64,000 nt of DNA, taken from positions 255,934-319,933 of the forward strand of contig NZ_FNIR01000005.1 of assembly GCF_900103975.1 (NCBI RefSeq), in the 5' to 3' direction. Of this stretch, positions 24,793-33,692 are shown one piece after another. Every line of letters begins with the position of its first letter. The first letter of the stretch is position 1. A program made the translations under genes and the position numbers. The notes under the pieces were generated by a model. That model did no database searches. It was not told the origin of the DNA and saw nothing but the letters and a program-made list of their open reading frames with translations. The DNA is from Klenkia soli (GTDB taxonomy: Bacteria; Actinomycetota; Actinomycetes; Mycobacteriales; Geodermatophilaceae).

Positions 24793-26076
24793 ATGGCAGG
24801 CGGACGGACGGTCGCGGACCGGTTGGCGACGGTGCTGGGCACCGTCCTGGGGAGCGCGGAGCTGCCGGTGCGGCTGCGCGGGTGGGACGGCTCGGTGACC
24901 GGTCCGCCCGGCGCCCCGGTCATCGCGGTCCGGAACCGGCGGGCCCTGCGCCGGCTGCTGTGGTCCCCCGGCCAGCTGGGCCTGGGCCGCGCCTACGTGG
25001 CCGGCGACATCGACGTCGAGGACGACGTCTTCGAGACCTTCGCGGCGTTGAGCTCCGCCGGACGGCTGGCCGAGACGGGGCCGATGCGCCCGGTCACCAC
25101 CGCCGAGCGGCTGACCCTGCTCCGCACGGTGGCCGGCCTGGGCGGGCTGGGCACCGACCCGGCGCCCCCGGCCGAGGAGGCCGACCTGGGCCGGCACGGC
25201 CTGCGGCACTCCCGCCGACGGGACGCCGCGGCGATCGCCCACCACTACGACGTCGGCAACGACTTCTACGAGCTGGTCCTGGGTCCCTCGATGGTCTACA
25301 GCTGCGCGGTCTGGGACACCCCCGACGTCGGGCTGGACGCCGCCCAGGAGGCCAAGCTCGACCTGGTCTGCCGCAAGCTGGGGCTGCACGAGGGCGACCG
25401 GCTGCTCGACGTCGGCTGCGGCTGGGGCTCGATGGCCATCCACGCCGCCGGTCGCTACGGCGCCGACGTCGTCGGCATCACCATCTCCGAGGAGCAGGCC
25501 ACGCTGGCCCGCAAGCGGGTGGCCGAGGCCGGGCTGACCGACAAGGTCGAGATCCGGGTGCAGGACTACCGCGAGGTCGACGACGGCCCCTTCGACGCGA
25601 TCAGCTCCATCGGCATGGCCGAGCACGTGGGCCGCGCCCGGCTCGGCGACTACGTCGACCAGCTGGTCGGCCTGCTGCGACCGGGCGGCCGGCTGCTCAA
25701 CCACGCGATCGCCTGGAACGCCGGCGAGACCACCTGGGACGACACCAGCTTCATCGCCCGCTACGTCTTCCCCGACGGCGAGCTGCTGGGGCTGCACGAG
25801 ATGGTCGGAGCCATCGAGGCCGGCGGCCTGGAGGTCGTCGACGTCGAGGCGCTGCGCCGGCACTACGCGCTGACCCTGCGGGCCTGGGTGCAGCGCCTCG
25901 AGGAGCACTGGGACGACGCCGTCGCAGCCAGCACCGAGGGCCGGGCGCGGGTGTGGCGGCTGTACATGGCCGCCTGCGCACTGGCCTTCGAGGGCGGCTC
26001 GATGGGGGTGGACCAGGTGCTCGCGGTGAAGCCCGGCGGCGAGCAGCCCCCGCTGCGCCGCACCGCCTGGGTCTGA
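24793..26076 (+). CDS. Cyclopropane-fatty-acyl-phospholipid synthase family methyltransferase
   Basis: The 427-aa enzyme is a CFA/mycolic-acid-type SAM methyltransferase acting on unsaturated acyl chains of membrane lipids. It has a SAM site LLDVGCGWGSMAIHAA (about 205-220), the family motif AIAHHYDVGNDFYELVLGPSMVYSCA (about 152-177), and EHVGRARLGDYVDQLVGLLRPGGRLLNH. The N-terminal lipid-binding part includes LGRAYVAGDIDVEDDVFE. It resembles UfaA1/CfaB enzymes, but methylation versus cyclopropanation cannot be told from sequence alone. ATG 24793 follows AGGTGG. It sits between the helicase-associated gene and XPB, apparently as an insertion in an otherwise conserved pair. Confidence 0.85.
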   Translation: MAGGRTVADRLATVLGTVLGSAELPVRLRGWDGSVTGPPGAPVIAVRNRRALRRLLWSPGQLGLGRAYVAGDIDVEDDVFETFAALSSAGRLAETGPMRPVTTAERLTLLRTVAGLGGLGTDPAPPAEEADLGRHGLRHSRRRDAAAIAHHYDVGNDFYELVLGPSMVYSCAVWDTPDVGLDAAQEAKLDLVCRKLGLHEGDRLLDVGCGWGSMAIHAAGRYGADVVGITISEEQATLARKRVAEAGLTDKVEIRVQDYREVDDGPFDAISSIGMAEHVGRARLGDYVDQLVGLLRPGGRLLNHAIAWNAGETTWDDTSFIARYVFPDGELLGLHEMVGAIEAGGLEVVDVEALRRHYALTLRAWVQRLEEHWDDAVAASTEGRARVWRLYMAACALAFEGGSMGVDQVLAVKPGGEQPPLRRTAWV

Positions 26077-26101
26077 GCCTGCGGCGTCCGGCGCCGTCCC
26101 C

Positions 26102-26157
26102 GGTTCCGGGGTTCCCGCCCTCTCCCCCGCATCAGAGGGGGCGGCAACCCCGGAACC
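26102..26157 (+). terminator. Strong terminator hairpin after the CFA synthase-like gene
   Basis: GGTTCCGGGGTT (26102-26113) pairs perfectly with AACCCCGGAACC (26146-26157), and an inner CCGCCC/GGGCGG-type stem extends it. No U-tract follows. It separates the methyltransferase from the XPB gene. Confidence 0.65.
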
Positions 26158-26224
26158 CACCTGCATGGAAGGTCCTGTCGGTGCGCGCGGTTACCTTCTC
26201 GATGACCCGACGCGGAGGAGAGCT

Positions 26225-27910
26225 GTGAGCGACGGACCCCTGATCGTGCAGTCCGACAAGACCCTGCTGCTGGAGGTCGACCACCCGCAGAGCAAGGAGT
26301 GCCGGGCCGCGATCGCGCCGTTCGCCGAGCTGGAGCGCAGCCCCGAGCACGTGCACACCTACCGGGTCACCCCGCTGGCGCTGTGGAACGCGCGCGCCGC
26401 CGGGCACGACGCCGAGCAGGTGGTCGACGCCCTGGTGCGGTTCAGCCGCTACCCGGTGCCGCACGCCCTGCTGGTCGACGTGGCCGACACCATGGACCGG
26501 TTCGGCCGGCTGACCCTGGCCAACAACCCGGTGCACGGCCTGGTGCTCACCACCACCGACCGCGCCGTGCTCACCGAGGTCGCCCGCAGCAAGAAGGTCG
26601 CCCCGATGCTGGGTGCCCGCATCGACGACGACACCATCCAGGTGCACGCCTCCGAGCGCGGGCGGCTCAAGCAGGCGCTGCTGAAGGTGGGCTGGCCGGC
26701 CGAGGACCTCGCCGGCTACGTCGACGGCCAGGCGCACCCGATCGAGCTCGACCAGGCCGACTGGCACCTGCGCGACTACCAGCAGGAGGCCGTCGACGGC
26801 TTCTGGGCCGGCGGGTCGGGCGTCGTCGTCCTGCCCTGCGGGGCCGGCAAGACCCTGGTCGGCGCCGCGGCGATGGCCGAGGCCAAGGCGACCACGCTGA
26901 TCCTGGTCACCAACACCGTCGCCGGGCGGCAGTGGAAGCGCGAGCTCATCGCCCGCACCACGCTGACCGAGGACGAGATCGGCGAGTACTCCGGCGAGCG
27001 CAAGGAGATCCGCCCGGTCACCATCGCGACCTACCAGGTGATCACCACCCGCCGGAAGGGCGAGTACCGGCACCTCGACCTCTTCGACGCCCAGGACTGG
27101 GGCCTGATCGTCTACGACGAGGTGCACCTGCTGCCCGCCCCGATCTTCCGGCTGACCGCCGACCTGCAGTCCCGTCGCCGGCTGGGCCTCACCGCCACGC
27201 TCGTGCGCGAGGACGGACGCGAGGACGACGTCTTCTCCCTCATCGGGCCCAAGCGCTACGACGCCCCCTGGCGGGACATCGAGGCGCAGGGCTACATCGC
27301 CCCGGCCGAGTGCATCGAGGTCCGGGTGGCCCTCGACGACGAGGAGCGCATGACCTACGCGGTCGCCGAGCCCGAGGAGCGCTACAAGATCGCCGCGACG
27401 GCCCAGTCGAAGATGCCGGTCATCCGCCGCATCCTCGAGCGGCACCCCGAGGAGCAGAAGCTGGTCATCGGCGCCTACCTCGACCAGCTCGAGGAGCTGG
27501 GCACCGCGCTCGACTCCCCGGTCATCCAGGGCTCGACCACGAACAAGGAGCGCGAGCGGCTGTTCGCCGCCTTCCGCACCGGCGAGATCAAGACGCTGGT
27601 GGTCTCCAAGGTCGCGAACTTCTCCATCGACCTGCCCGAGGCCGCCGTCGCCGTCCAGGTGTCGGGCACCTTCGGGTCCCGCCAGGAGGAGGCCCAGCGG
27701 CTGGGTCGGGTGCTGCGGCCGAAGGCCGACGGCCGCACCGCGCACTTCTACACCGTGGTCAGCCGCGACACCCTGGACAGCGAGTACGCCGCGCACCGGC
27801 AGCGGTTCCTCGCCGAGCAGGGCTACGCGTACACGATCGTCGACGCCGCCGACCTGGCCGGCCGCGGCGAGGTCAACGGCCCCGACTGGGTGGAGCCGAC
27901 CGCCGACTGA
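26225..27910 (+). CDS. DNA repair helicase XPB (Ercc3-type superfamily 2)
   Basis: The 561-aa protein is a bacterial XPB, a 3'-5' DNA helicase/translocase. It has an N-terminal damage-recognition-like domain (about 1-170), Walker A LPCGAGKT (about 204-211), the DEVH box (about 298-301), LTATLVRED with the XPB-specific RED motif (about 322-330), and motif VI AQRLGRVLRPK in the second RecA domain. GTG 26225 is chosen because GGAGGAG precedes it at good spacing and the SDGPLIVQSDKTLLLEV segment is the family start; upstream in-frame codons lack similarity. M. tuberculosis Rv0861c is the counterpart. Its role in repair in bacteria is not settled. Confidence 0.92.
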   Translation: MSDGPLIVQSDKTLLLEVDHPQSKECRAAIAPFAELERSPEHVHTYRVTPLALWNARAAGHDAEQVVDALVRFSRYPVPHALLVDVADTMDRFGRLTLANNPVHGLVLTTTDRAVLTEVARSKKVAPMLGARIDDDTIQVHASERGRLKQALLKVGWPAEDLAGYVDGQAHPIELDQADWHLRDYQQEAVDGFWAGGSGVVVLPCGAGKTLVGAAAMAEAKATTLILVTNTVAGRQWKRELIARTTLTEDEIGEYSGERKEIRPVTIATYQVITTRRKGEYRHLDLFDAQDWGLIVYDEVHLLPAPIFRLTADLQSRRRLGLTATLVREDGREDDVFSLIGPKRYDAPWRDIEAQGYIAPAECIEVRVALDDEERMTYAVAEPEERYKIAATAQSKMPVIRRILERHPEEQKLVIGAYLDQLEELGTALDSPVIQGSTTNKERERLFAAFRTGEIKTLVVSKVANFSIDLPEAAVAVQVSGTFGSRQEEAQRLGRVLRPKADGRTAHFYTVVSRDTLDSEYAAHRQRFLAEQGYAYTIVDAADLAGRGEVNGPDWVEPTAD

Positions 27911-28008
27911 GCGTCCCGGTTCGACAACGATCCGGGCGCTCCGTTTCGTGCCGGAAACGCACGCGGTGCAAGATCCTGGGGCTGCACCCCGACGAAGGAG
28001 ACCCATCC

Positions 28009-28938
28009 GTGCCCCAGCGCCACACCGTCCGCCGCTCGTTCGCCCTGGTCGCCGCCGCCGGCACCGTCGCGCTGGGCCTCACGGCCTGCGGCGGTTCCTC
28101 CGACGAGGGGAGCGATGCACCGGGCGCCGCGGCCTCCGCGACCCTGCCCTCCGTCTCCGCTGACGAGGCGCTCGCCGCCCAGGTCCCCGAGGCCATCGCC
28201 GAGGACGGCACGATCACGATCGGCACCGACAGCACCTACGCGCCCAGCGAGTTCCTGGCCGCCGACGGCACGACCATCGAGGGCTTCGACGTCGACCTGT
28301 TCACCCTGGTCGCCCAGAAGCTCGGCCTGGAGGTCGACTTCCAGACCGCGTCGTTCGACTCGATCATCGCCGGCGTCGACTCCGGCAAGTACGAGGTCGG
28401 CGTCTCCTCGTTCACGATCAACCCCGACCGGCTGGCCCAGGTCACCATGGTCAGCTACTTCTCGGCCGGCACGCAGTGGGCCGTCAAGAGCGGCAACCCC
28501 GAGGACGTCGACCCCGACGACGCCTGCGGCAAGAGCGTCGCCGTGCAGACCGGCACGGTGCAGGTCGACGACGTCACCGCGCGCTCCCAGGCCTGCACCG
28601 ACGCCGGCAAGCCCGAGATCACCATCGACCAGTACGAGTCGCAGGCCGACGCCACCGCCGCCGTGGTCTCGGGCAAGGACGACGCCGGGCTGGCCGACTC
28701 CCCGGTCATCGCCTACGCGGTCTCCCAGACCAACGGGCAGCTCGAGCTGGCCGGCGACATCTACGACTCCGCCCCCTACGGCTACGTCGTCCCGCAGGCC
28801 GAGACCGAGTTCGCGCAGGCCATCGCCGACGCCGTCCAGTCGCTGATCGACGACGGCAGCTACGACGAGGTGCTGCAGAAGTGGGGCGTCGAGGCCGGTG
28901 CCATCGACGACCCCACCGTGAACCCGCAGGTCAGCTGA
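28009..28938 (+). CDS. Amino acid ABC transporter substrate-binding lipoprotein
   Basis: The 309-aa lipoprotein has a Tat/Sec-like signal (RHTVRRSFALVAAAGTVALGL) with lipobox LTAC and then a family 3 periplasmic binding domain: GTITIGTDSTYAPSEF, GFDVDLFTLVAQKLGLEVDF, and KWGVEAGAI at the end. It should bind a polar amino acid outside the membrane and deliver it to the permease encoded next. GTG 28009 follows GAAGGAG. The three genes form an operon (8-bp gap, then a 4-bp overlap). The ligand (Glu, Gln, His, Arg or other) is not certain. Confidence 0.9.
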   Translation: MPQRHTVRRSFALVAAAGTVALGLTACGGSSDEGSDAPGAAASATLPSVSADEALAAQVPEAIAEDGTITIGTDSTYAPSEFLAADGTTIEGFDVDLFTLVAQKLGLEVDFQTASFDSIIAGVDSGKYEVGVSSFTINPDRLAQVTMVSYFSAGTQWAVKSGNPEDVDPDDACGKSVAVQTGTVQVDDVTARSQACTDAGKPEITIDQYESQADATAAVVSGKDDAGLADSPVIAYAVSQTNGQLELAGDIYDSAPYGYVVPQAETEFAQAIADAVQSLIDDGSYDEVLQKWGVEAGAIDDPTVNPQVS

Positions 28939-28945
28939 TCAGCCG

Positions 28946-29893
28946 GTGAGCGAGGACGGGCGGGGGACGCCCCCGGAACGGATCAGGGCGGTGCCGGTGC
29001 GGCACCCGGGGCGCTGGGTCGGCGCCGCGGTCATCGCGGTGCTGGTGGCCATGTTCGTGCACATGCTGGTCACCAACCCGGTGTTCCAGTGGCAGTTCAT
29101 GGTCGACAACATGTTCAGCGACCCGGTGCTCACCGGTGCCCGCACCACGGTGATCATGACGATCCTGGCCATGGTCCTCGGCGTGCTGCTCGGGGTGGTG
29201 ATCGCCGTGCTGCGGCTGTCGCCGAACCCCGTGCTGTCGGGTGTCTCCTGGGCCTACGTCTGGTTCTTCCGGGCCATCCCCCGCCTCGTCCTGCTGTTCT
29301 TCGTGGCGAGCCTCGGCGCGCTCTACGCCACCTACGACATCGGCTTCCCGTTCGACACCCAGCTGATGGACCTGTTCGGCTTCTCCGCCGACCTGCGGTT
29401 CCTCAGCCTGGACGGCAACCAGATCTTCAAGGGCTTCCTCGCCGGCCTGATCGGGCTGACGCTGTCGGAGGCCGCCTACATGGCCGAGATCGTGCGGGCC
29501 GGCATCCAGTCGGTCGACCCGGGCCAGACCGAGGCGGCGGCGGCGCTGGGCATGGGCCGCGGCCAGATCATGCGACGCATCGTGCTGCCGCAGGCGATGC
29601 GGGTGATCATCCCGCCCACGGGCAACGAGACGATCGCGATGCTCAAGGACACCTCGCTGCTGATCGCCGTCCCGGTGACCAGCGAGCTGAACTTCCAGCT
29701 GCGGGCGATCGGCAGCCGCACCTTCCAGGTCATCCCGCTCGCCGTGGCCTCGATCCTCTGGTACGTCGCGCTGAGCAGCGTGCTCATGGCCGGGCAGTAC
29801 TTCCTCGAGCGCCGGTTCAGCCGGGGCGTGGGCAACCGGGAGACCCGCGCCCAGCGGGCCGCCCGCCGAGCGGACCAGGTGGGCACGGCGTGA
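28946..29893 (+). CDS. Amino acid ABC transporter permease
   Basis: The 315-aa protein is a HisM/GlnP-type permease with about five to six helices. It has the conserved EAA loop region [48 protein letters not shown], which docks to the ATPase. Fused His/Glu-type transporters often need only one such gene as a homodimer, which fits the single permease here. An extra loop (about 128-155, [15 protein letters not shown]) is seen in actinobacterial homologues. The GTG start is 8 bp after the binding-protein stop. Confidence 0.9.
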   Translation: MSEDGRGTPPERIRAVPVRHPGRWVGAAVIAVLVAMFVHMLVTNPVFQWQFMVDNMFSDPVLTGARTTVIMTILAMVLGVLLGVVIAVLRLSPNPVLSGVSWAYVWFFRAIPRLVLLFFVASLGALYATYDIGFPFDTQLMDLFGFSADLRFLSLDGNQIFKGFLAGLIGLTLSEAAYMAEIVRAGIQSVDPGQTEAAAALGMGRGQIMRRIVLPQAMRVIIPPTGNETIAMLKDTSLLIAVPVTSELNFQLRAIGSRTFQVIPLAVASILWYVALSSVLMAGQYFLERRFSRGVGNRETRAQRAARRADQVGTA

Positions 29894-30660
29894 GCGACGA
29901 CCGGTTGATGGTGCAGGCCGAGCAGGTGCGCAAGAGCTTCGGCCGCACCGAGGTGCTCAAGGGCATCGACCTAGCCGTCCGTCCGGGCGAGGTCATGTGC
30001 GTGATCGGCCCGTCCGGGTCGGGCAAGTCGACCTTCCTGCGCTGCATCAACCACCTGGAGAAGATCGACTCCGGTCGGTTGTCGGTCGACGGGCACCTGG
30101 TGGGCTACCGCGAGAAGGGCGGGGTGCTGCACGAGCTGCGTGACCGCGAGGTCGCCGCCCAGCGCCGCGACATCGGCATGGTGTTCCAGCGGTTCAACCT
30201 CTTCCCGCACATGACGGCGCTGGAGAACGTGGTCGAGGCACCGATGCGGGTCCGCCGCACCGCCAAGGCCGCGGCCCGCCAGCGCGGCGTCGAGCTGCTC
30301 GAGCGGGTCGGGCTCGGCGACCGGGCGCACAACTACCCCGCCCAGCTCTCCGGCGGGCAGCAGCAGCGGGTGGCCATCGCCCGGGCGCTGGCCATGGAGC
30401 CCCGGCTGATGCTCTTCGACGAGCCCACCTCGGCGCTGGACCCCGAGCTCGTCGGCGAGGTGCTCGACGTGATGCGCGGGCTGGCCACCGACGGCATGAC
30501 GATGGTCGTGGTGACCCACGAGATGGGCTTCGCCCGCGAGGTCGGCGACACCCTGGTCTTCATGGACGACGGCGTCGTGGTCGAGGCCGGCGACCCCAAG
30601 CAGGTGCTCACCGACCCCCAGCACGAGCGCACCCGCGCCTTCCTGTCCAAGGTGCTCTGA
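29890..30660 (+). CDS. Amino acid ABC transporter ATP-binding protein
   Basis: The 256-aa ATPase has Walker [11 protein letters not shown]-loop [18 protein letters not shown] (the signature of polar amino-acid transport ATPases such as GlnQ/HisP), signature LSGGQQQR, Walker B LMLFDEP, and H-loop VTHEM. The start GTG overlaps the permease TGA (GTGA). A strong hairpin follows the operon at 30719-30758. It energises uptake of the ligand captured by the upstream lipoprotein. Confidence 0.92.
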   Translation: MSDDRLMVQAEQVRKSFGRTEVLKGIDLAVRPGEVMCVIGPSGSGKSTFLRCINHLEKIDSGRLSVDGHLVGYREKGGVLHELRDREVAAQRRDIGMVFQRFNLFPHMTALENVVEAPMRVRRTAKAAARQRGVELLERVGLGDRAHNYPAQLSGGQQQRVAIARALAMEPRLMLFDEPTSALDPELVGEVLDVMRGLATDGMTMVVVTHEMGFAREVGDTLVFMDDGVVVEAGDPKQVLTDPQHERTRAFLSKVL

Positions 30661-30718
30661 CCCGGCGAGACCCTCGCCACAGATCATCGGCGGCTCCACG
30701 AGGAAGCCCTGCTCAGCG

Positions 30719-30758
30719 GCCTGCCGGCCGGTGCACTACACGACATCCGCCGGCAGGC
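30719..30758 (+). terminator. Hairpin after the amino acid ABC operon
   Basis: Perfect 10-bp arms GCCTGCCGGC (30719-30728) and GCCGGCAGGC (30749-30758) enclose a 20-nt loop, 58 bp after the ATPase stop and before the helicase gene. Confidence 0.55.
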
Positions 30759-30802
30759 GAAGGGCAACCCGGGCTGGGCGTGTCGCCTCGGGACGGGTCA
30801 AG

Positions 30803-32578
30803 ATGGACGACGCCATGGCCTCCCCCGCACCCGTCTACGCAGCCGGCGCACGCCCTCTCCGGGCCTGGCAGCAGGAGGCGCTCGAGCGCTACGAGGAGGA
30901 GTCCCCGAAGGACTTCCTGGTCACCGCGACCCCCGGCGCCGGCAAGACCACCTTCGCCCTGACCCTGGCCGCCCGGCTGCTGCAGCGCCGCGAGATCGCC
31001 CGCATCGTCGTCGTCGCCCCGACCGACCACCTGCGCCTGCAGTGGGCCGACGCCGCCGACCGCGCCGGCATCGTGCTCGACCCCGGCCTGACCAACGCCG
31101 TCGGCCCGGTCCGCGCGGGCACCCAGGGCTACGTGACCACCTACGCCCAGGTCGCCGGCAAGCCGATGCTGCACGCCGCCCGGTCCACCACGGTCAAGAC
31201 GCTGGTCATCCTCGACGAGATCCACCACGCCGGCGACGGCCTGTCGTGGGGCGAGGCGGTCGCCGAGGCCTTCGGCAGCGCGCGCCGCCGGGTGTGCCTG
31301 ACCGGTACGCCCTTCCGCACCAAGGCCGACGAGCGGATCCCCTTCGTGCGCTACGAGGAGGACGTCTTCGAGGCCGACGACGGCGAGCGCGGCGTGGGTC
31401 TCGCCTCGCGCGCCGACTACACCTACGGCTACAAGGAGGCGCTGGCCGACAGCGTCGTCCGGCCCGTGGTGTTCGCCGCCTACACCGGCACCGCCCGCTG
31501 GCGGAACTCCGCCGGCGAGGTGGTCGCCGCCTCCCTGACCGAGGCCGGCACCAAGAGCGTCGAGATGGCCGCCTGGCGCACCGTGCTGGACCCCAAGGGC
31601 CAGTGGGTGCCGCACGTCATCGCCGCCATGGACGAGCGCATCACCCACCTGCGCGAGCACGGCATGCCCGACGCCGCCGGGCTGGTGCTCGCCTCCGACC
31701 AGGACGACGCCCGCGCCTACGCCAAGATCGTCCGCCGGATCACGGGCAAGGCACCCGAGCTGATCCTCTCCGACGACCCCAAGGCGTCGAAGAAGATCGA
31801 GCGGTTCGCCACCGGGTCGGCCCGGATCGCCGTCTGCGTGCGCATGGTCTCCGAGGGCGTCGACATCCCGCGGGCCGCCGTCCTGGCCTGGATGACCAGC
31901 TACCGCACGCCGTTGTTCTTCGCCCAGGCCGTCGGCCGCGTCGTCCGCGCCCGCGACCCGCAGGAGTCGGCGACGGTCTTCCTGCCCGCCGTCCGGCCGC
32001 TGCTGGCGCTGGCCGCGACGATGGAGGAGCAGCGCAACCACGTCATGCCGCCGCCGCGGAAGACCGAGGAGGACCTCGAGCAGCTCGACCTGCCCGAGCG
32101 CGAGCCCCGCGAGGGCGAGCTGCAGAAGTGGGAGGCCCTGGAGGCCGACGCGCGCTTCGCGCACGTGCTGCACGGCGGCACCGCGCACACCGGCGCGGGC
32201 AACCGGCCGGCGCTGGCCCCCGACGAGGAGGACTTCGTCGGCATCCCCGGCCTGCTCACCCCCGAGCAGACCGCCGAGCTGCTCAGCAAGCGGGACGACG
32301 AGCTGCGCATCCGGATCGCGGCCAGCCACCGGGCCGACACCGACGAGTTCATGGTCGTCGAGGACCACCCCGACGAGCACGAGACCAACGGCTGGCGCGA
32401 CGCGGCCGACCTCCGCCGCGAGATCAACCGGCTGGTGTCGCGGGTCTCGGCGAAGACCTCCACCCCGCACGCGGTGGTGCACACCCAGCTGCGCCAGTCG
32501 GTGCCCGGTCCCCCGTCGGCCAGCGCATCGGTCGACGTCCTGCGCATGCGCCGGGAGCGCCTCCGCACGATGCTCTAG
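30803..32578 (+). CDS. DEAD/DEAH-box superfamily 2 helicase
   Basis: The 591-aa helicase has Q-motif-like PLRAWQQEALERY, Walker A TPGAGKT, motif II DEIHH, motif III LTGTPFRTK, and motif VI QAVGRVVRARDPQ. The C-terminal 170 residues are a family-specific acidic and helical region. It resembles the actinobacterial Rv2917-like group of SF2 helicases of unknown role, possibly in DNA or RNA repair. ATG 30803 is chosen (GGGAC upstream); ATG 30815 is an alternative. Its TAG stop shares the palindrome CTAG with the convergent cupin gene. Confidence 0.82.
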   Translation: MDDAMASPAPVYAAGARPLRAWQQEALERYEEESPKDFLVTATPGAGKTTFALTLAARLLQRREIARIVVVAPTDHLRLQWADAADRAGIVLDPGLTNAVGPVRAGTQGYVTTYAQVAGKPMLHAARSTTVKTLVILDEIHHAGDGLSWGEAVAEAFGSARRRVCLTGTPFRTKADERIPFVRYEEDVFEADDGERGVGLASRADYTYGYKEALADSVVRPVVFAAYTGTARWRNSAGEVVAASLTEAGTKSVEMAAWRTVLDPKGQWVPHVIAAMDERITHLREHGMPDAAGLVLASDQDDARAYAKIVRRITGKAPELILSDDPKASKKIERFATGSARIAVCVRMVSEGVDIPRAAVLAWMTSYRTPLFFAQAVGRVVRARDPQESATVFLPAVRPLLALAATMEEQRNHVMPPPRKTEEDLEQLDLPEREPREGELQKWEALEADARFAHVLHGGTAHTGAGNRPALAPDEEDFVGIPGLLTPEQTAELLSKRDDELRIRIAASHRADTDEFMVVEDHPDEHETNGWRDAADLRREINRLVSRVSAKTSTPHAVVHTQLRQSVPGPPSASASVDVLRMRRERLRTML

Positions 32579-33069
32579 CCCGGAGGGAGCTGCACCTCGG
32601 ACCAGTCGAGGCCGGCGAGGTTGACCACGACCGCCTCCTGGGTGGTGCGGGCGATGACGACGACCGCCTCGACCTCGGGGTCGGGGTTCTCCTCGCGGTG
32701 CGGCACCCACGGCGGCACGAAGACGTAGTCGCCGGGTGCGGTCTGCACGACGCGTTCGACCGGCTCGTCGCCCTCGACGTCGAGGAAGACGAAGCGCGGG
32801 GTGCCCGAGACGACGTAGATGGCGGTCTCGGACGCACCGTGGTGGTGGTTGCCGGAGTTCGTGGACCCGGGCACGTGCGTCTGGCCCATCCAGAGGTTGC
32901 GCGCGCCGACCGTCGCGCCGCTGATCGCCTCGCGCCGGCGCATGCCGGCCGTCTGCGCTGTGCCCCCCACCAGACCGGACGGCGCGACGTGGTGCAGCAC
33001 CCGGTGGAAGGGGTCGATCGAGGCGGGTACGAGGACCCCGCTGGGACTGCGGACGACGTCGTCGGTCAC
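32575..33069 (-). CDS. Cupin-domain protein
   Basis: The 164-aa protein contains one cupin barrel with the metal-site motif STNSGNHHHGASETAIYVVSG (motif 1, histidines and a glutamate) and PPWVPHREENPD (motif 2, histidine). Such small cupins can be dioxygenases, isomerases or sensors, so the substrate is undefined. The start is GTG 33069. It ends in a CTAG palindrome shared with the helicase stop and is preceded by the acyltransferase gene 4 bp upstream, probably in an operon. Confidence 0.78.
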   Translation of the reverse strand: MTDDVVRSPSGVLVPASIDPFHRVLHHVAPSGLVGGTAQTAGMRRREAISGATVGARNLWMGQTHVPGSTNSGNHHHGASETAIYVVSGTPRFVFLDVEGDEPVERVVQTAPGDYVFVPPWVPHREENPDPEVEAVVVIARTTQEAVVVNLAGLDWSEVQLPPG

Positions 33070-33073
33070 GCCC

Positions 33074-33673
33074 TCACCTTGCCCCCGCCGGCCCCCGCCC
33101 GTCGAGCCGGACCGCCTCCGGGGGCACGACGACCGCGCCGGCCGCGACGTCGGTGCGCACCACGGCACCCGCGCCCACCACGGCCCCGTCGCCGACCCGG
33201 ACCGGACCCACGACCACCGCACCGGCGCCCAGCCGCACGCGGTCGCCGATCACCGGTTGGCCGCGGCCGGTGTGGCCGACGGTGACGCCCTGGTTGACCC
33301 AGCAGTCGGCCCCCACCGAGGACGCCGTCAGCACCGTCGCGAAACCGTGCTCGACGAACAGACCCGGGCCCACGTGGGGCGCTCCGATGTGCAGGGTGGG
33401 CAGCGGCGGGTAGGCGCGCCGCAGCAGCCAGCGGAGCACGGCGGGCAGCGGGGCCAGCCGGTAGTGCACGACCGAGCGGAACTCGGGGTGGTGCAGCACG
33501 AGTTGACCGAACCGGGCGCGCGGCGACAGCACCGCCCACCCCGGCCGGGGCAGGCAGTCGACGAACCGCTCGGCGTCCCGGCGCAGGTAGGGGCCGGCCT
33601 CGGCGCGCTCGACCACCGCCCACAACGGGGAGGTCAGGAGGACGCCGGCCCACACGGCCACCCGGGAGGTCAC
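33074..33673 (-). CDS. Serine acetyltransferase-like hexapeptide-repeat (LbH) acyltransferase
   Basis: The 199-aa product has an N-terminal helix-rich part with one hydrophobic segment and a C-terminal left-handed beta-helix of hexapeptide repeats (VGADCWVNQGVTVGHTGRGQPVIGDRVRLGAGAVVVGPVRVGDGAVVGAGAVV). The order H-x-x-x-x-x-G-P-G-L-F resembles CysE-type enzymes, but it is also close to colanic-acid or nodulation acetyltransferases. GTG 33673 follows GGGAGGG at good spacing and is preferred over GTG 33691. It lies just downstream of the MHS transporter gene. Confidence 0.72.
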   Translation of the reverse strand: MTSRVAVWAGVLLTSPLWAVVERAEAGPYLRRDAERFVDCLPRPGWAVLSPRARFGQLVLHHPEFRSVVHYRLAPLPAVLRWLLRRAYPPLPTLHIGAPHVGPGLFVEHGFATVLTASSVGADCWVNQGVTVGHTGRGQPVIGDRVRLGAGAVVVGPVRVGDGAVVGAGAVVRTDVAAGAVVVPPEAVRLDGRGPAGAR

Positions 33674-33692
33674 CCGGTCACCCTCCCCCACG

